Below, piece by piece: positions 24,922-31,716 of a stretch of DNA of 51,377 nucleotides. Positions within the stretch are counted from its first letter, which is position 1. Every line of letters begins with the position of its first letter. Both the position numbers and the translations under genes were made by a program. The stretch comes from an uncultured Sphingobacteriaceae bacterium (GTDB lineage Bacteria; Bacteroidota; Bacteroidia; Sphingobacteriales; Sphingobacteriaceae). The DNA is taken from the NCBI GenBank assembly GCA_946887045.1, contig CAMPKC010000029.1:1-51377 (forward strand). The letters are read 5' to 3'. The notes below the pieces were generated by a model, which did not search any database, was not told the origin of the DNA, and worked only from the letters and a program-made list of their open reading frames with translations.

Positions 24922-25222
24922 TTAAGTAGGCCATCGTTCGTAAATAGCTTTTCCTGCAGAGCCTGCATATTGATTACTTGTTTTTCGCTTAGTAATCTTC
25001 GCATAGATTTGAGTAGTACGTATCCTTTTATGTCCGAGCATTTTGCTTACTGTCTCTATACCCATTGTATCGCTGATTGCTATTTACAGGTAGTAATCTT
25101 TTTGTACTAGTGCAGTAGGAATTGTCTTTGTATTTTTTGAGGATGGCCAAAGGTATAGGGAGTAATGGGACAGCCTCAAACTTATCTTTTGTTTTCATGG
25201 CTTTGAATAACCAAAACAGCAC
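24922..25222 (-). pseudogene. Tyrosine recombinase with internal deletion
   Basis: From 25222 the minus strand reads 'KTKDKFEAVPLLPIPLAILKKY' then 'KRLLPVNSNQRYNG', the pre-catalytic region of a Bacteroidota integrase. From about 25070 in another frame comes 'MGIETVSKMLGHKRIRTTQIYAKIT', the C-terminal tyrosine region, ending at 24922. The roughly 45 residues in between, including the RHTF box, are missing, and the join is out of frame. The remnant of a second element or an older integration event. Confidence 0.8.
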
Positions 25223-25313
25223 TGATAATTCTTCATTAATTTTTATGATTTCTAAATTTTAAGTTCTGTAAATCAGTTCTTTAAGCCTGTAAATTTATTT
25301 AAACCTACTTGAA

Positions 25314-25364
25314 TTCGGTTACCTAATTTCGGAAGATACCATAGGTAACCGAATAGGTAACCGA
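25314..25364. repeat. Inverted and direct repeats near integrase remnant
   Basis: TTCGGTTACCTA (25314-25325) is matched by its exact complement TAGGTAACCGAA (25342-25353), followed immediately by a second direct copy TAGGTAACCGA (25354-25364). They look like recombinase or regulator binding sites and lie 90 bases from the integrase remnant. No protein can be named. Confidence 0.5.
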
Positions 25365-25429
25365 TTTGGTTGAATTCACTTGAACTTGCTTGTATTGAAA
25401 TTTTGAGAAAAGTGCTTTTAAACGAAAAA

Positions 25430-25453
25430 AAGCCTCTTTTTTCAAAGAGGCTT
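25430..25453 (-). terminator. Minus-strand intrinsic terminator
   Basis: Perfect 10-base arms AAGCCTCTTT (25430-25439) and AAAGAGGCTT (25444-25453), followed on the minus strand by a run of seven T. It would end a minus-strand transcript, but no intact gene lies upstream on that strand. Up the strand at 25498-25524 is a sequence resembling a degenerate tRNA 3' end, so this may be a relic of a former tRNA locus. Confidence 0.55.
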
Positions 25454-25681
25454 GTACTTAGAAGATACGTTTTGAAGGTTTTTTTGACCTTCTTTGTGAT
25501 CCCGCTGGGTTTCAAACCTGTGAGTTGAATATTCTTAGAGTTCTGAATACTCGTAAGGTTCTTAGTTTATTTTGCTTTTTACCAAATTATTTTTAGGTCC
25601 GCCCTATAAACACACCAAACAGCCCATCCTATTCTTCAAACCTTTGCTTCATCCTCTGACAAGTAACAGTGGACGGAGAAA

Positions 25682-25960
25682 ATGAAGCTAAAAGATTTAA
25701 CCTTAATTCTTAAAAATGCCACGGAAACTGGAGCCCAAAAAGCCCTGGTCGAAGCTGGAGTATTGCAAGATTCTTTAAGCAAATCTGAAGCCTATCACCA
25801 GTTCGGCAGAGCAACAATAGATCGTTGGATTCTGGAAGGGCTGATCGTTCCGCAATCTGCCAACGGTAAAATTCTCCACAAATGTATTGATCGTGTGAAA
25901 CTGGAAGCCATTGCGCATTCCAGTAACCGAATTACTTATCTGCCGGTGGCAGAAAGATAG
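25682..25960 (+). CDS. Small wHTH DNA-binding protein (paralogue B)
   Basis: 92 residues, homologous to the protein at 7682-7957, sharing 'KALVEAG', 'KSEAY' and 'DRWILEGLIVPQ' in the same order. Probable excisionase/MerR-like winged helix-turn-helix. Like its paralogue it sits directly before a replication gene, here the primase at 26253, with a structured RNA-like segment between. A role in controlling replication or excision is inferred. Confidence 0.65.
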   Translation: MKLKDLTLILKNATETGAQKALVEAGVLQDSLSKSEAYHQFGRATIDRWILEGLIVPQSANGKILHKCIDRVKLEAIAHSSNRITYLPVAER

Positions 25961-26177
25961 GGAAGGAAACGTCCTTTCCTGAGCGTGGCTCTTTGACATT
26001 AGGGGATGAAGCATTATCCTGTGAGGAACAGGAAATTTTGCGAAGGTGAGATAGCATCAATCCGAAAACGCATTGGCAGGTGAGAGCCCGGTTTGTAGAA
26101 ACCGACGTGAGTAGTCCCGATTTGACATTTTTAGAAATCACTTTCTTTAAATGTCTGAGGGCGTGAGCCCTTTTTTT
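25959..26177 (+). ncRNA. Candidate structured RNA ending in a terminator
   Basis: No gene fits this stretch, but it folds repeatedly. Stems: 9 bp AGGGAAGGA/TCCTTTCCT with one G-U (25959-25980), TCCTGT/ACAGGA (26017-26033), CGGTTT/AAACCG with loop GTAG (26089-26104), GACATTT/AAATGTC with nested AGAAA/TTTCT (26124-26155), and AGGGC/GCCCT followed by seven T (26158-26177), an intrinsic terminator. It could be an sRNA or an attenuator controlling the downstream primase. The gap 26178-26252 shows nothing else. Confidence 0.55.
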
Positions 26178-26252
26178 GTTTCCAGCCATTGGAGCGGCAG
26201 CATTAAATCTCATTCATCCGGTTTTATATAATCTCATCTAAAATCAATTTCT

Positions 26253-27221
26253 ATGAATCAGTATTTAAATGCCAGTGAAATCAAACAGCAGGTTTCTTTT
26301 ACAGACCTATTGGCTCGTTTGGGGTATCAGCCCAGTAAAAAATCAGGTAAAGAATTTATTTACTTTTCAATGCTCCGGGATTCGGATACTAAGCCTTCGC
26401 TTTGTGTAAACGATGAATTGGGAACCTGGTTCGACCACGGAATGGGAAAAGGCGGAACAATCATAGATTTCGGCCTCTTATACTGGAAAACTGCTGAAGT
26501 AAAAGACGTAATGGATAGGATAAACAGCATTTTTAGTTTCGGTAGCCTGAACTTTATTCCAGCCCGAAACACTGAAAGAGCCCTACGCCAGCGAATGGCC
26601 ACTAAATTACCTCACTACAAGATTGAAGAAGTTAAAGAATTAGGTAACAACCATGCTATCACAAGCTATCTGAAAACTCGTGAGGTCTGGAACGTCGCTT
26701 CCGGCAAGCTGAAAGAGGTTTACTACTATGTAGAAGATGAGAAAAAAAAGCGAAAGCAATTTTTTTCTGCTGGATGGCAAAATGAGAATGGAGGCTGGGA
26801 GGTCCGCAATAAATATTTTCAAGGCTGCCTTGGCCGAAAAGGATTGACGTATATACAAGGAAATCCAGGAGAACTGGTTGTCTTCGAGGGATACCTGGAT
26901 TATCTGAGTTGGCTCATTGAACATAAAGCCGCTACACCGACCATTTTGGTGTTGAACAGCGTTTCGTTTTTGCAAGCAGCAATAAAAAGAGCAGCCTCTT
27001 ATCCTAAGGTCGAAATCTTTTTTGATCATGATAATGCCGGATATTCAGCTACTGCCGAGTTTTTAAAAGCTGTTCCATATGCCAGGGATTCCGCCGCTAG
27101 ATATAGCGGGTATAATGATTATAACGAAAAGCTTATGGCTGAAGTTAGGAAACTTTGCAACTATCGACAACCCAGCGTGCATCCTGATATTTCTGTATCC
27201 AAGGGAAGACTTGGAAGATAA
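26253..27221 (+). CDS. traP: Mobile-element primase (CHC2-like plus Toprim)
   Basis: 322 residues. The N-terminus has the CHC2 primase-like layout 'SFTDLLARLGY', 'DTKPSLCVNDELGTWFDHGMGKGGTIIDF', but the zinc-binding cysteines and histidine are missing, as in ICE-borne relatives. The C-terminal half is a Toprim domain with Glu in 'LVVFEGYLDYL' and DxD in 'EIFFDHDNAG'. Probably makes primers for the transferred or replicating strand. CTnDOT-like elements call a comparable protein TraP; here it lies before the mobilization genes. Confidence 0.8.
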   Translation: MNQYLNASEIKQQVSFTDLLARLGYQPSKKSGKEFIYFSMLRDSDTKPSLCVNDELGTWFDHGMGKGGTIIDFGLLYWKTAEVKDVMDRINSIFSFGSLNFIPARNTERALRQRMATKLPHYKIEEVKELGNNHAITSYLKTREVWNVASGKLKEVYYYVEDEKKKRKQFFSAGWQNENGGWEVRNKYFQGCLGRKGLTYIQGNPGELVVFEGYLDYLSWLIEHKAATPTILVLNSVSFLQAAIKRAASYPKVEIFFDHDNAGYSATAEFLKAVPYARDSAARYSGYNDYNEKLMAEVRKLCNYRQPSVHPDISVSKGRLGR

Positions 27222-27690
27222 ACTCCCCGGGTAGGTAGCGGATATCTATATAAGTAAGCAGTCATATGTTTGTCTGAACAATTAGCCAATCATTTATCTG
27301 TCTAACCAGTTATATGAATAAACGCATATGGCATTATCTGGATAATTATGTAAGTGCCTGAGCATCTAATTGAATAAGCATCTGAATGTATATCTGCATT
27401 GCCATTGATGCGTATTGCTGTATAGTTCTATACCTGGATAAATATATACCTGGATAAATAACTGATTATATACATACTTGTCCGGTCAGATATCTATCCA
27501 GATGAATAGTTGGACATATAACTGTTTATTCAAACAACGGTCTCACTGTTTGACCATCTATATAAGCAAACAGAACACCTGGTCCACAATGCTAAGGTCA
27601 ATGGCTACCATTGAAGCGGTGCTTTGACCGCTAAAAACACTGTCTAATGAAATTTCTTCCTTTTGAATACGAGGGGACTTTTTTGTTTTG
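27222..27690. other. AT-rich low-complexity region before oriT
   Basis: About 470 bases without a gene, made of loosely repeated short motifs such as TATCTG, TATATG and ATAAGCA, including two close copies of TATACCTGGATAAA (about 27430-27462). A perfect 7-bp arm palindrome TCAATGG/CCATTGA lies near 27600. Comparable low-complexity DNA occurs before mobilization genes of Bacteroidota ICEs. It may ease melting at the transfer origin. Confidence 0.45.
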
Positions 27691-27696
27691 TTAGCT

Positions 27697-27801
27697 GCAA
27701 GTTGTGTTTTTGTGGCCACAGCAATAGCACAGCTATCTGCTACCCCAAAAACGACTTGCCTTAAACATTGCTGAGCCTTAGGGCATCAGCAAAGCTTAAG
27801 G
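27697..27801. other. oriT: Putative origin of transfer (oriT)
   Basis: Two nested cruciforms lie directly before mobA. First: GCAAGT/ACTTGC (27697-27702 and 27754-27759) enclosing GTTTTTG/CAAAAAC (27706-27712 and 27746-27752) and ATAGC/GCTAT in the centre. Second: CCTTAA/TTAAGG (27759-27764 and 27796-27801) enclosing TTGCTGA/TCAGCAA (27768-27774 and 27786-27792). The position 70-170 bases upstream of the mobilization genes suits a relaxosome site. No nick sequence could be identified. Confidence 0.55.
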
Positions 27802-27868
27802 AGCGAAAAACGGCGCGACTTGTTTTTCTTTAGCTTTTTTCTAAACAGGGAATAAAATACTTCTAATC

Positions 27869-28252
27869 ATGTCTGATAAGAATAGCAATAACCGGATCAG
27901 AATCATTAAAGCCAGGCTAACAGACGAAGAATTTAAGCAGCTGCTTAATATGGAAAAGCAATTGAACTTAAGCCGGACAGAAATTATCCGGAGTAGGGTG
28001 CTATATAACTCAAATGCAGTTTTAGTTAATGCGAATGATTTATTGCAGGGTTTAACTCAAGCGGGAACAGAGCTAGGAAGAGCAGGCAACAACATTAATC
28101 AATTAGCCCGCCATGCCAATGTTCTAAACAAGCAGGGCTTAATCAATGAATCAGTAGTCCGCGATTTTAATGAGCTTTTCGGGAAGTACATCAAATCGCA
28201 GCAGGAGATTGAAAAGGTGTTCCGCCAATTAATTCGACTCATGAAAGGGTGA
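27869..28252 (+). CDS. mobA: Mobilization accessory protein (MobA/MobC type)
   Basis: 127 residues with an N-terminal ribbon-helix-helix-like segment ('RIIKARLTDEEFKQLLNMEKQLNLSRTEIIRSR') and a C-terminal 'GNNINQLARHAN' motif typical of relaxosome accessory proteins. It should bind oriT and help the relaxase to nick. 4 bases before the relaxase gene. Confidence 0.8.
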   Translation: MSDKNSNNRIRIIKARLTDEEFKQLLNMEKQLNLSRTEIIRSRVLYNSNAVLVNANDLLQGLTQAGTELGRAGNNINQLARHANVLNKQGLINESVVRDFNELFGKYIKSQQEIEKVFRQLIRLMKG

Positions 28253-28256
28253 GCTT

Positions 28257-29405
28257 ATGATAGTTAAGATCTTGAGTAAATCAGCAACATTCAAAGGCGT
28301 AAAGTACAACACCAGCAAGGTTGAAAAAGATAAAGGAGAGCTAATGAAGGTGCAGAATTTTGGCGCACTACAGGCTATTCCAGATTTACGTCCGCAAGAT
28401 TACATCAATTATCTTGAGGCGATTTCTTCGAGAAATAAAAAGGTAAAATTCCCTCAATTGCATGCTGTTATTTCCTGTAAAGGGAAAGAAAAAGGCAAAG
28501 AAGAATTAACTGAGCTTGCGGAGAATTGGCTGAAAGGAATGGGTTATGGAGAAAATCCTTACCTGCTTATTTATCATAAGGATACTAAGAACAATCACAT
28601 CCATATGGTTTCTACACGAGTTGGTCCGGATGGAAAGAAGATTTCAGATTCGTTTGAAAAGCTGAGAGCTTATAAGGTTCTTCACCAGGTGATGAATCAC
28701 GATGAGAGAAATGAAGTATCTCAAGATATTCAAAAAGCTCTTTCCTATCAGTTTTCAACCCGGGCGCAATTTATGATGATAATGGAAGCCCAAGGATATA
28801 CGCTCTTGCCATCTGAACTGGATTATAAAGTTTGTAAATATGGCAAGCAACTAAATTCAGTGCCTTTTACCCAAATAGGGGACAGAATGCTGGCTTATGA
28901 GAGGAATGCAGATCGGATATACCAGCTGAGGTCTATTATAGAAAAATACAGAAGCCAATACTCGGCAGAGATTTACCGGAAGAAGGCAGATTTGCCTGGA
29001 CAATCAAAAAGAAATTCAACGGCTTATTCTTCCTTGTTAGCAGAGATGCTTGTTGAGAAATTTGGTGTTCAAATACTTTTTCATGCAAAAGAGAACAAGT
29101 TACCCTATGGCTATTCGATCATCGATCACTCACATAAGATGGTGTTTAAAGGCGGTGATATTATGCCGCTGAAGGAATTTATTCAAGATTCTGATGTTCC
29201 GGTTGTTCAATCTTTGATGCCAGAAAATACAGGTCAGGATAAAGGTTCAGAAGTTAAGTCAGAAACAGGATTGGCTGATCAAGCTGGCGAGTACACTTTC
29301 TCCCATGGAATATTTGAATTGAACCTGAACATCGCCGGAGATGTAGATGATGAAGCCGTACATGGCAGGAAAAGGAACCGGAAGCTAAAAGGCAGAAGCC
29401 GATAA
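28257..29405 (+). CDS. mobB: Relaxase (MobB type)
   Basis: A 382-residue relaxase/mobilization nuclease. The metal-binding motif is visible in 'KNNHIHMVSTRVGPDGKKISD' (H-x-H), with 'LHAVISCKGKE' upstream and a candidate Tyr in 'GVKYNTSKVEKDKGEL' near the N-terminus. It nicks the element at oriT and pilots the strand. The last about 60 residues are basic and probably flexible. Confidence 0.88.
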   Translation: MIVKILSKSATFKGVKYNTSKVEKDKGELMKVQNFGALQAIPDLRPQDYINYLEAISSRNKKVKFPQLHAVISCKGKEKGKEELTELAENWLKGMGYGENPYLLIYHKDTKNNHIHMVSTRVGPDGKKISDSFEKLRAYKVLHQVMNHDERNEVSQDIQKALSYQFSTRAQFMMIMEAQGYTLLPSELDYKVCKYGKQLNSVPFTQIGDRMLAYERNADRIYQLRSIIEKYRSQYSAEIYRKKADLPGQSKRNSTAYSSLLAEMLVEKFGVQILFHAKENKLPYGYSIIDHSHKMVFKGGDIMPLKEFIQDSDVPVVQSLMPENTGQDKGSEVKSETGLADQAGEYTFSHGIFELNLNIAGDVDDEAVHGRKRNRKLKGRSR

Positions 29406-29418
29406 TTAATTAACAGAT

Positions 29419-30054
29419 ATGGTTATAATAATAGGAAATCAAAAAGGCGGAGCAGGAAAAAGTACGCTGACAGTACTGCTTGCCAATTATCTCAGTCAGA
29501 TAAAAAATCGGAGGGTAACCGTTTTAGACATGGATTACCAGCAATCTGTTGCATCTAAAGCGGAAAAAGCGAAGATATTGGAAAATGTTCCTGACTATGA
29601 TGTGGTCCCAGCTGACCTAAAGCATTTCGGGACTTTGCAGCAGGTATTAAGTTCTAAAACCGACGAGCTGGTGCTGATAGATCTTCCGGGTAAGATGGAT
29701 GATGATGGTTTGATCTCAGTTTTTAATTCTGCTGATATAGTTCTTTGTCCTTTTGCTTATGATGAGTTTACCGTGGATTCCACTCTGCTTTTTACGATGG
29801 TTTTACGAAGGATAAATGCCAGAGCACCTTTTGTCTTTATTCCCAACCGGATTAAAAATACAGTGAAGTATGAAACCCAAAGTGAAGTTGATAAAGTATT
29901 ATCGGAGTTTGGAGCTGTTACTCCGCCAATTTCTGACCGGATAGATTTTCAGCGTCTCACTACCTTTCATATACCCATTGCGGTTCATGCTGTTATATTT
30001 CCGGTTTTTGAGTTGATCTATGAAAATTATTTGCAAAGAAAGGAGGAGCAATGA
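29419..30054 (+). CDS. traA: ParA-family ATPase TraA
   Basis: 211 residues with the deviant Walker A 'NQKGGAGKSTLTV' at the N-terminus and 'LIDLPGKMDDDGL' as Walker B. Equivalent to TraA of CTnDOT, the first gene of the transfer operon, presumably for positioning or partition. It overlaps traB by 4 bases. Confidence 0.85.
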   Translation: MVIIIGNQKGGAGKSTLTVLLANYLSQIKNRRVTVLDMDYQQSVASKAEKAKILENVPDYDVVPADLKHFGTLQQVLSSKTDELVLIDLPGKMDDDGLISVFNSADIVLCPFAYDEFTVDSTLLFTMVLRRINARAPFVFIPNRIKNTVKYETQSEVDKVLSEFGAVTPPISDRIDFQRLTTFHIPIAVHAVIFPVFELIYENYLQRKEEQ

Positions 30055-30416
30055 GTGAAATTAAGTCCTTAGCGGATGAGCTGAGAGAAAGTATCCGAAA
30101 AGGAACAGAAACAGAGAATCCGAAAAATGATCAGGAAAGCGAAGTAGCCCCGAAAAATAAGCGATCAGCTAAAAGAGCTGAATCCCAAGAGTTGCTTTCT
30201 GCCTTATTTACCGAGATCCTATCTCACGAACTTACCGGAAAGGAAAAACTGATGATTCGCCTGGATGACAAAACCGTTTTTTTACTTAAGCAGCTGAAGG
30301 TTTCTAAAGGAATTGATATGAATAAAATCATCTCTTATAGCCTGCAATACTTCTTTCAAAAAAGGCCTGAGCTTATTCAATATATTAAAGAATCACTTAA
30401 ATCAGTAGAATTATGA
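30051..30416 (+). CDS. traB: TraB-like protein (DUF3408)
   Basis: 121 residues with a charged N-terminus and a C-terminal 'LMIRLDDKTVFLLKQLKVSKGIDMNKIISYSLQYFFQ', matching the DUF3408 family that follows traA in CTnDOT-type ICEs. The end looks like a ribbon-helix-helix partner of a ParA protein. Overlaps genes on both sides by 4 bases. Confidence 0.7.
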   Translation: MSEIKSLADELRESIRKGTETENPKNDQESEVAPKNKRSAKRAESQELLSALFTEILSHELTGKEKLMIRLDDKTVFLLKQLKVSKGIDMNKIISYSLQYFFQKRPELIQYIKESLKSVEL

Positions 30417-30745
30417 AATGGAATCAATTTTTAATCTATCTGTCGGCGGTATATATCCTGTATTATACTTGTGCTATTTTATTCGATTATTTGAAAGTCC
30501 GTCAACACGGTTCTGTCGAACCAGATGAGGATGAGTTTTTCTTTTCTGAAGAAGCAGTTCCCCAGTTAATCTTGCCTGAAGAAGAGGCGAGTGAACCAAT
30601 GCCTCAACAAAATAAGCCTAAGAATAGTACTATCGTTTCGCTTACAAGCGGTCTATTAGAATCAACGGGCGGAGTGAGTATTAGAGAATTATTCGATCTG
30701 GCCAAGATTGATGCAATTGAATATTCCAGGGACATTCCATACTAA
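30413..30745 (+). CDS. traD: Small membrane conjugation protein (TraD-like)
   Basis: 110 residues: one N-terminal membrane segment (about 6-26), then an acidic Glu-rich linker and 'SGLLESTGGVSIRELFDLAKIDAI'. Position between traB and traE agrees with TraC/TraD of CTnDOT. The name is given by position and is less certain than its neighbours. Confidence 0.55.
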   Translation: MKWNQFLIYLSAVYILYYTCAILFDYLKVRQHGSVEPDEDEFFFSEEAVPQLILPEEEASEPMPQQNKPKNSTIVSLTSGLLESTGGVSIRELFDLAKIDAIEYSRDIPY

Positions 30746-30755
30746 AGGAATTCTT

Positions 30756-31061
30756 ATGAAATACATTTACCTGACAGCCCTGGCTGTCTTTTTTTTTGCC
30801 ATCCCACTTAATGGTTTTTGCCAGCCTGGCATCTCAGAATTTTACCAGGCAGAACGGGAAGTCAATCGATGGTATTTTAGCTTTTCAGATCTTATTCTGG
30901 TTATTGGAGCTATTGCCGGACTTGTTGGAGGTCTGAGGGTTTATAGCAACTGGCAATCGGGAAAGCATCATATCGACAGCCAGGTAATGGCCTGGTTCTT
31001 TTCGTGCTTGTTTCTCAGCATAATCGGTGCTGCTCTAAGAGCATTGTACGGTGTCAACTAA
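30756..31061 (+). CDS. TraE-like protein (DUF4134), copy 1
   Basis: About 101 residues from the ATG at 30756 (MKYIYLTALAV), chosen because it gives a clean signal peptide ending 'NGFCQPG' and is preceded by AAAGGAATTCTT. Two membrane segments with 'LVGGLRVYSNWQSG' are characteristic of DUF4134. The second copy follows at 31100. Confidence 0.75.
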   Translation: MKYIYLTALAVFFFAIPLNGFCQPGISEFYQAEREVNRWYFSFSDLILVIGAIAGLVGGLRVYSNWQSGKHHIDSQVMAWFFSCLFLSIIGAALRALYGVN

Positions 31062-31099
31062 GATTATCCACTATTTATTCAATTTAATTTATTTATCAA

Positions 31100-31408
31100 A
31101 TGAAAGAAAAGCTAAAAAGGCTGTCGCTTCTTGCTGTGCTTTATGCAGTAGCAGCACAACAAACTTTCGCTCAGGGCGGAACCACCGGAATTAATGCAGC
31201 AACCTCTTCGCTCAGCAGTTATGTCGACCCTGTATCTACCTTGATTCTTGCCATAGGCGCGGTAGTCGGATTAATTGGAGGGGTGCGGGTGTACATTAAA
31301 TGGAATTCTGGCGATCAGGATATCAACAAGGAAATTATGTCCTGGGGCGGATCCTGTCTTTTTCTCGTGCTGGTTTCAGTAGTCATCAAAGCATTCTTTG
31401 GTATCTGA
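31100..31408 (+). CDS. traE: TraE-like protein (DUF4134), copy 2
   Basis: 102 residues with a signal peptide ending about 'QQTFAQGG', then two membrane segments with 'AVVGLIGGVRVYIKWNSGDQDINKEIMSWGGSCLFL'. DUF4134 conjugation protein, possibly a VirB2-like pilin-class subunit, which is inferred from size and layout. Its stop overlaps the next start (TGATG). Confidence 0.85.
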   Translation: MKEKLKRLSLLAVLYAVAAQQTFAQGGTTGINAATSSLSSYVDPVSTLILAIGAVVGLIGGVRVYIKWNSGDQDINKEIMSWGGSCLFLVLVSVVIKAFFGI

Positions 31409-31716
31409 TGACAACCAAGTATTCAATATATAAGGGGCTGCAAAAACCCCTTATATATAAAGGTTTTAAAGGGAAGTTTATAGGCTGGGGGATTGGTTCA
31501 CTAGTTAGTGGATTACTTACCGGAGGATTTATCGGGGCTATAAGCAACATGTATCTGGGCAGTTTTCTTACCATCGCTATTATTGCAGGAGGACTCGTTT
31601 TTACCTTTCAGTATCAGAAAAAGGGACTTTATTCTAAGACCCATCACCGGGGGCTCTTTATACACCGTAATTCTTTAAAAATCAGGTATGCAGAAAACAA
31701 GAAGAACAGCGTTTAA
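31408..31716 (+). CDS. traF: TraF-like protein (DUF4133)
   Basis: 102 residues from the ATG at 31408, chosen because it overlaps the traE stop and gives the usual 'YSIYKGLQKPLIYKGFKGKFIGWG' start of DUF4133. Two membrane segments follow, with 'QKKGLYSK' after them. VirB3-like inner-membrane component that precedes the VirB4-like ATPase, with a 29-base overlap. Confidence 0.85.
   Translation: MTTKYSIYKGLQKPLIYKGFKGKFIGWGIGSLVSGLLTGGFIGAISNMYLGSFLTIAIIAGGLVFTFQYQKKGLYSKTHHRGLFIHRNSLKIRYAENKKNSV

Noticed and set aside
25273..25515. 80-residue minus-strand frame across the inverted repeats
   Set aside because: It runs through a terminator hairpin and repeated TAGGTAACC motifs and has no plausible product.
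25498..25524. tRNA gene on the minus strand
   Set aside because: Only a T-loop-like and acceptor-like 3' piece is visible, the T-stem does not pair, and no 5' part or anticodon arm can be drawn. Kept only as a possible att relic.
25932..26213. 93-residue minus-strand frame
   Set aside because: It covers the multi-hairpin RNA-like segment and the terminator; no family-like sequence.
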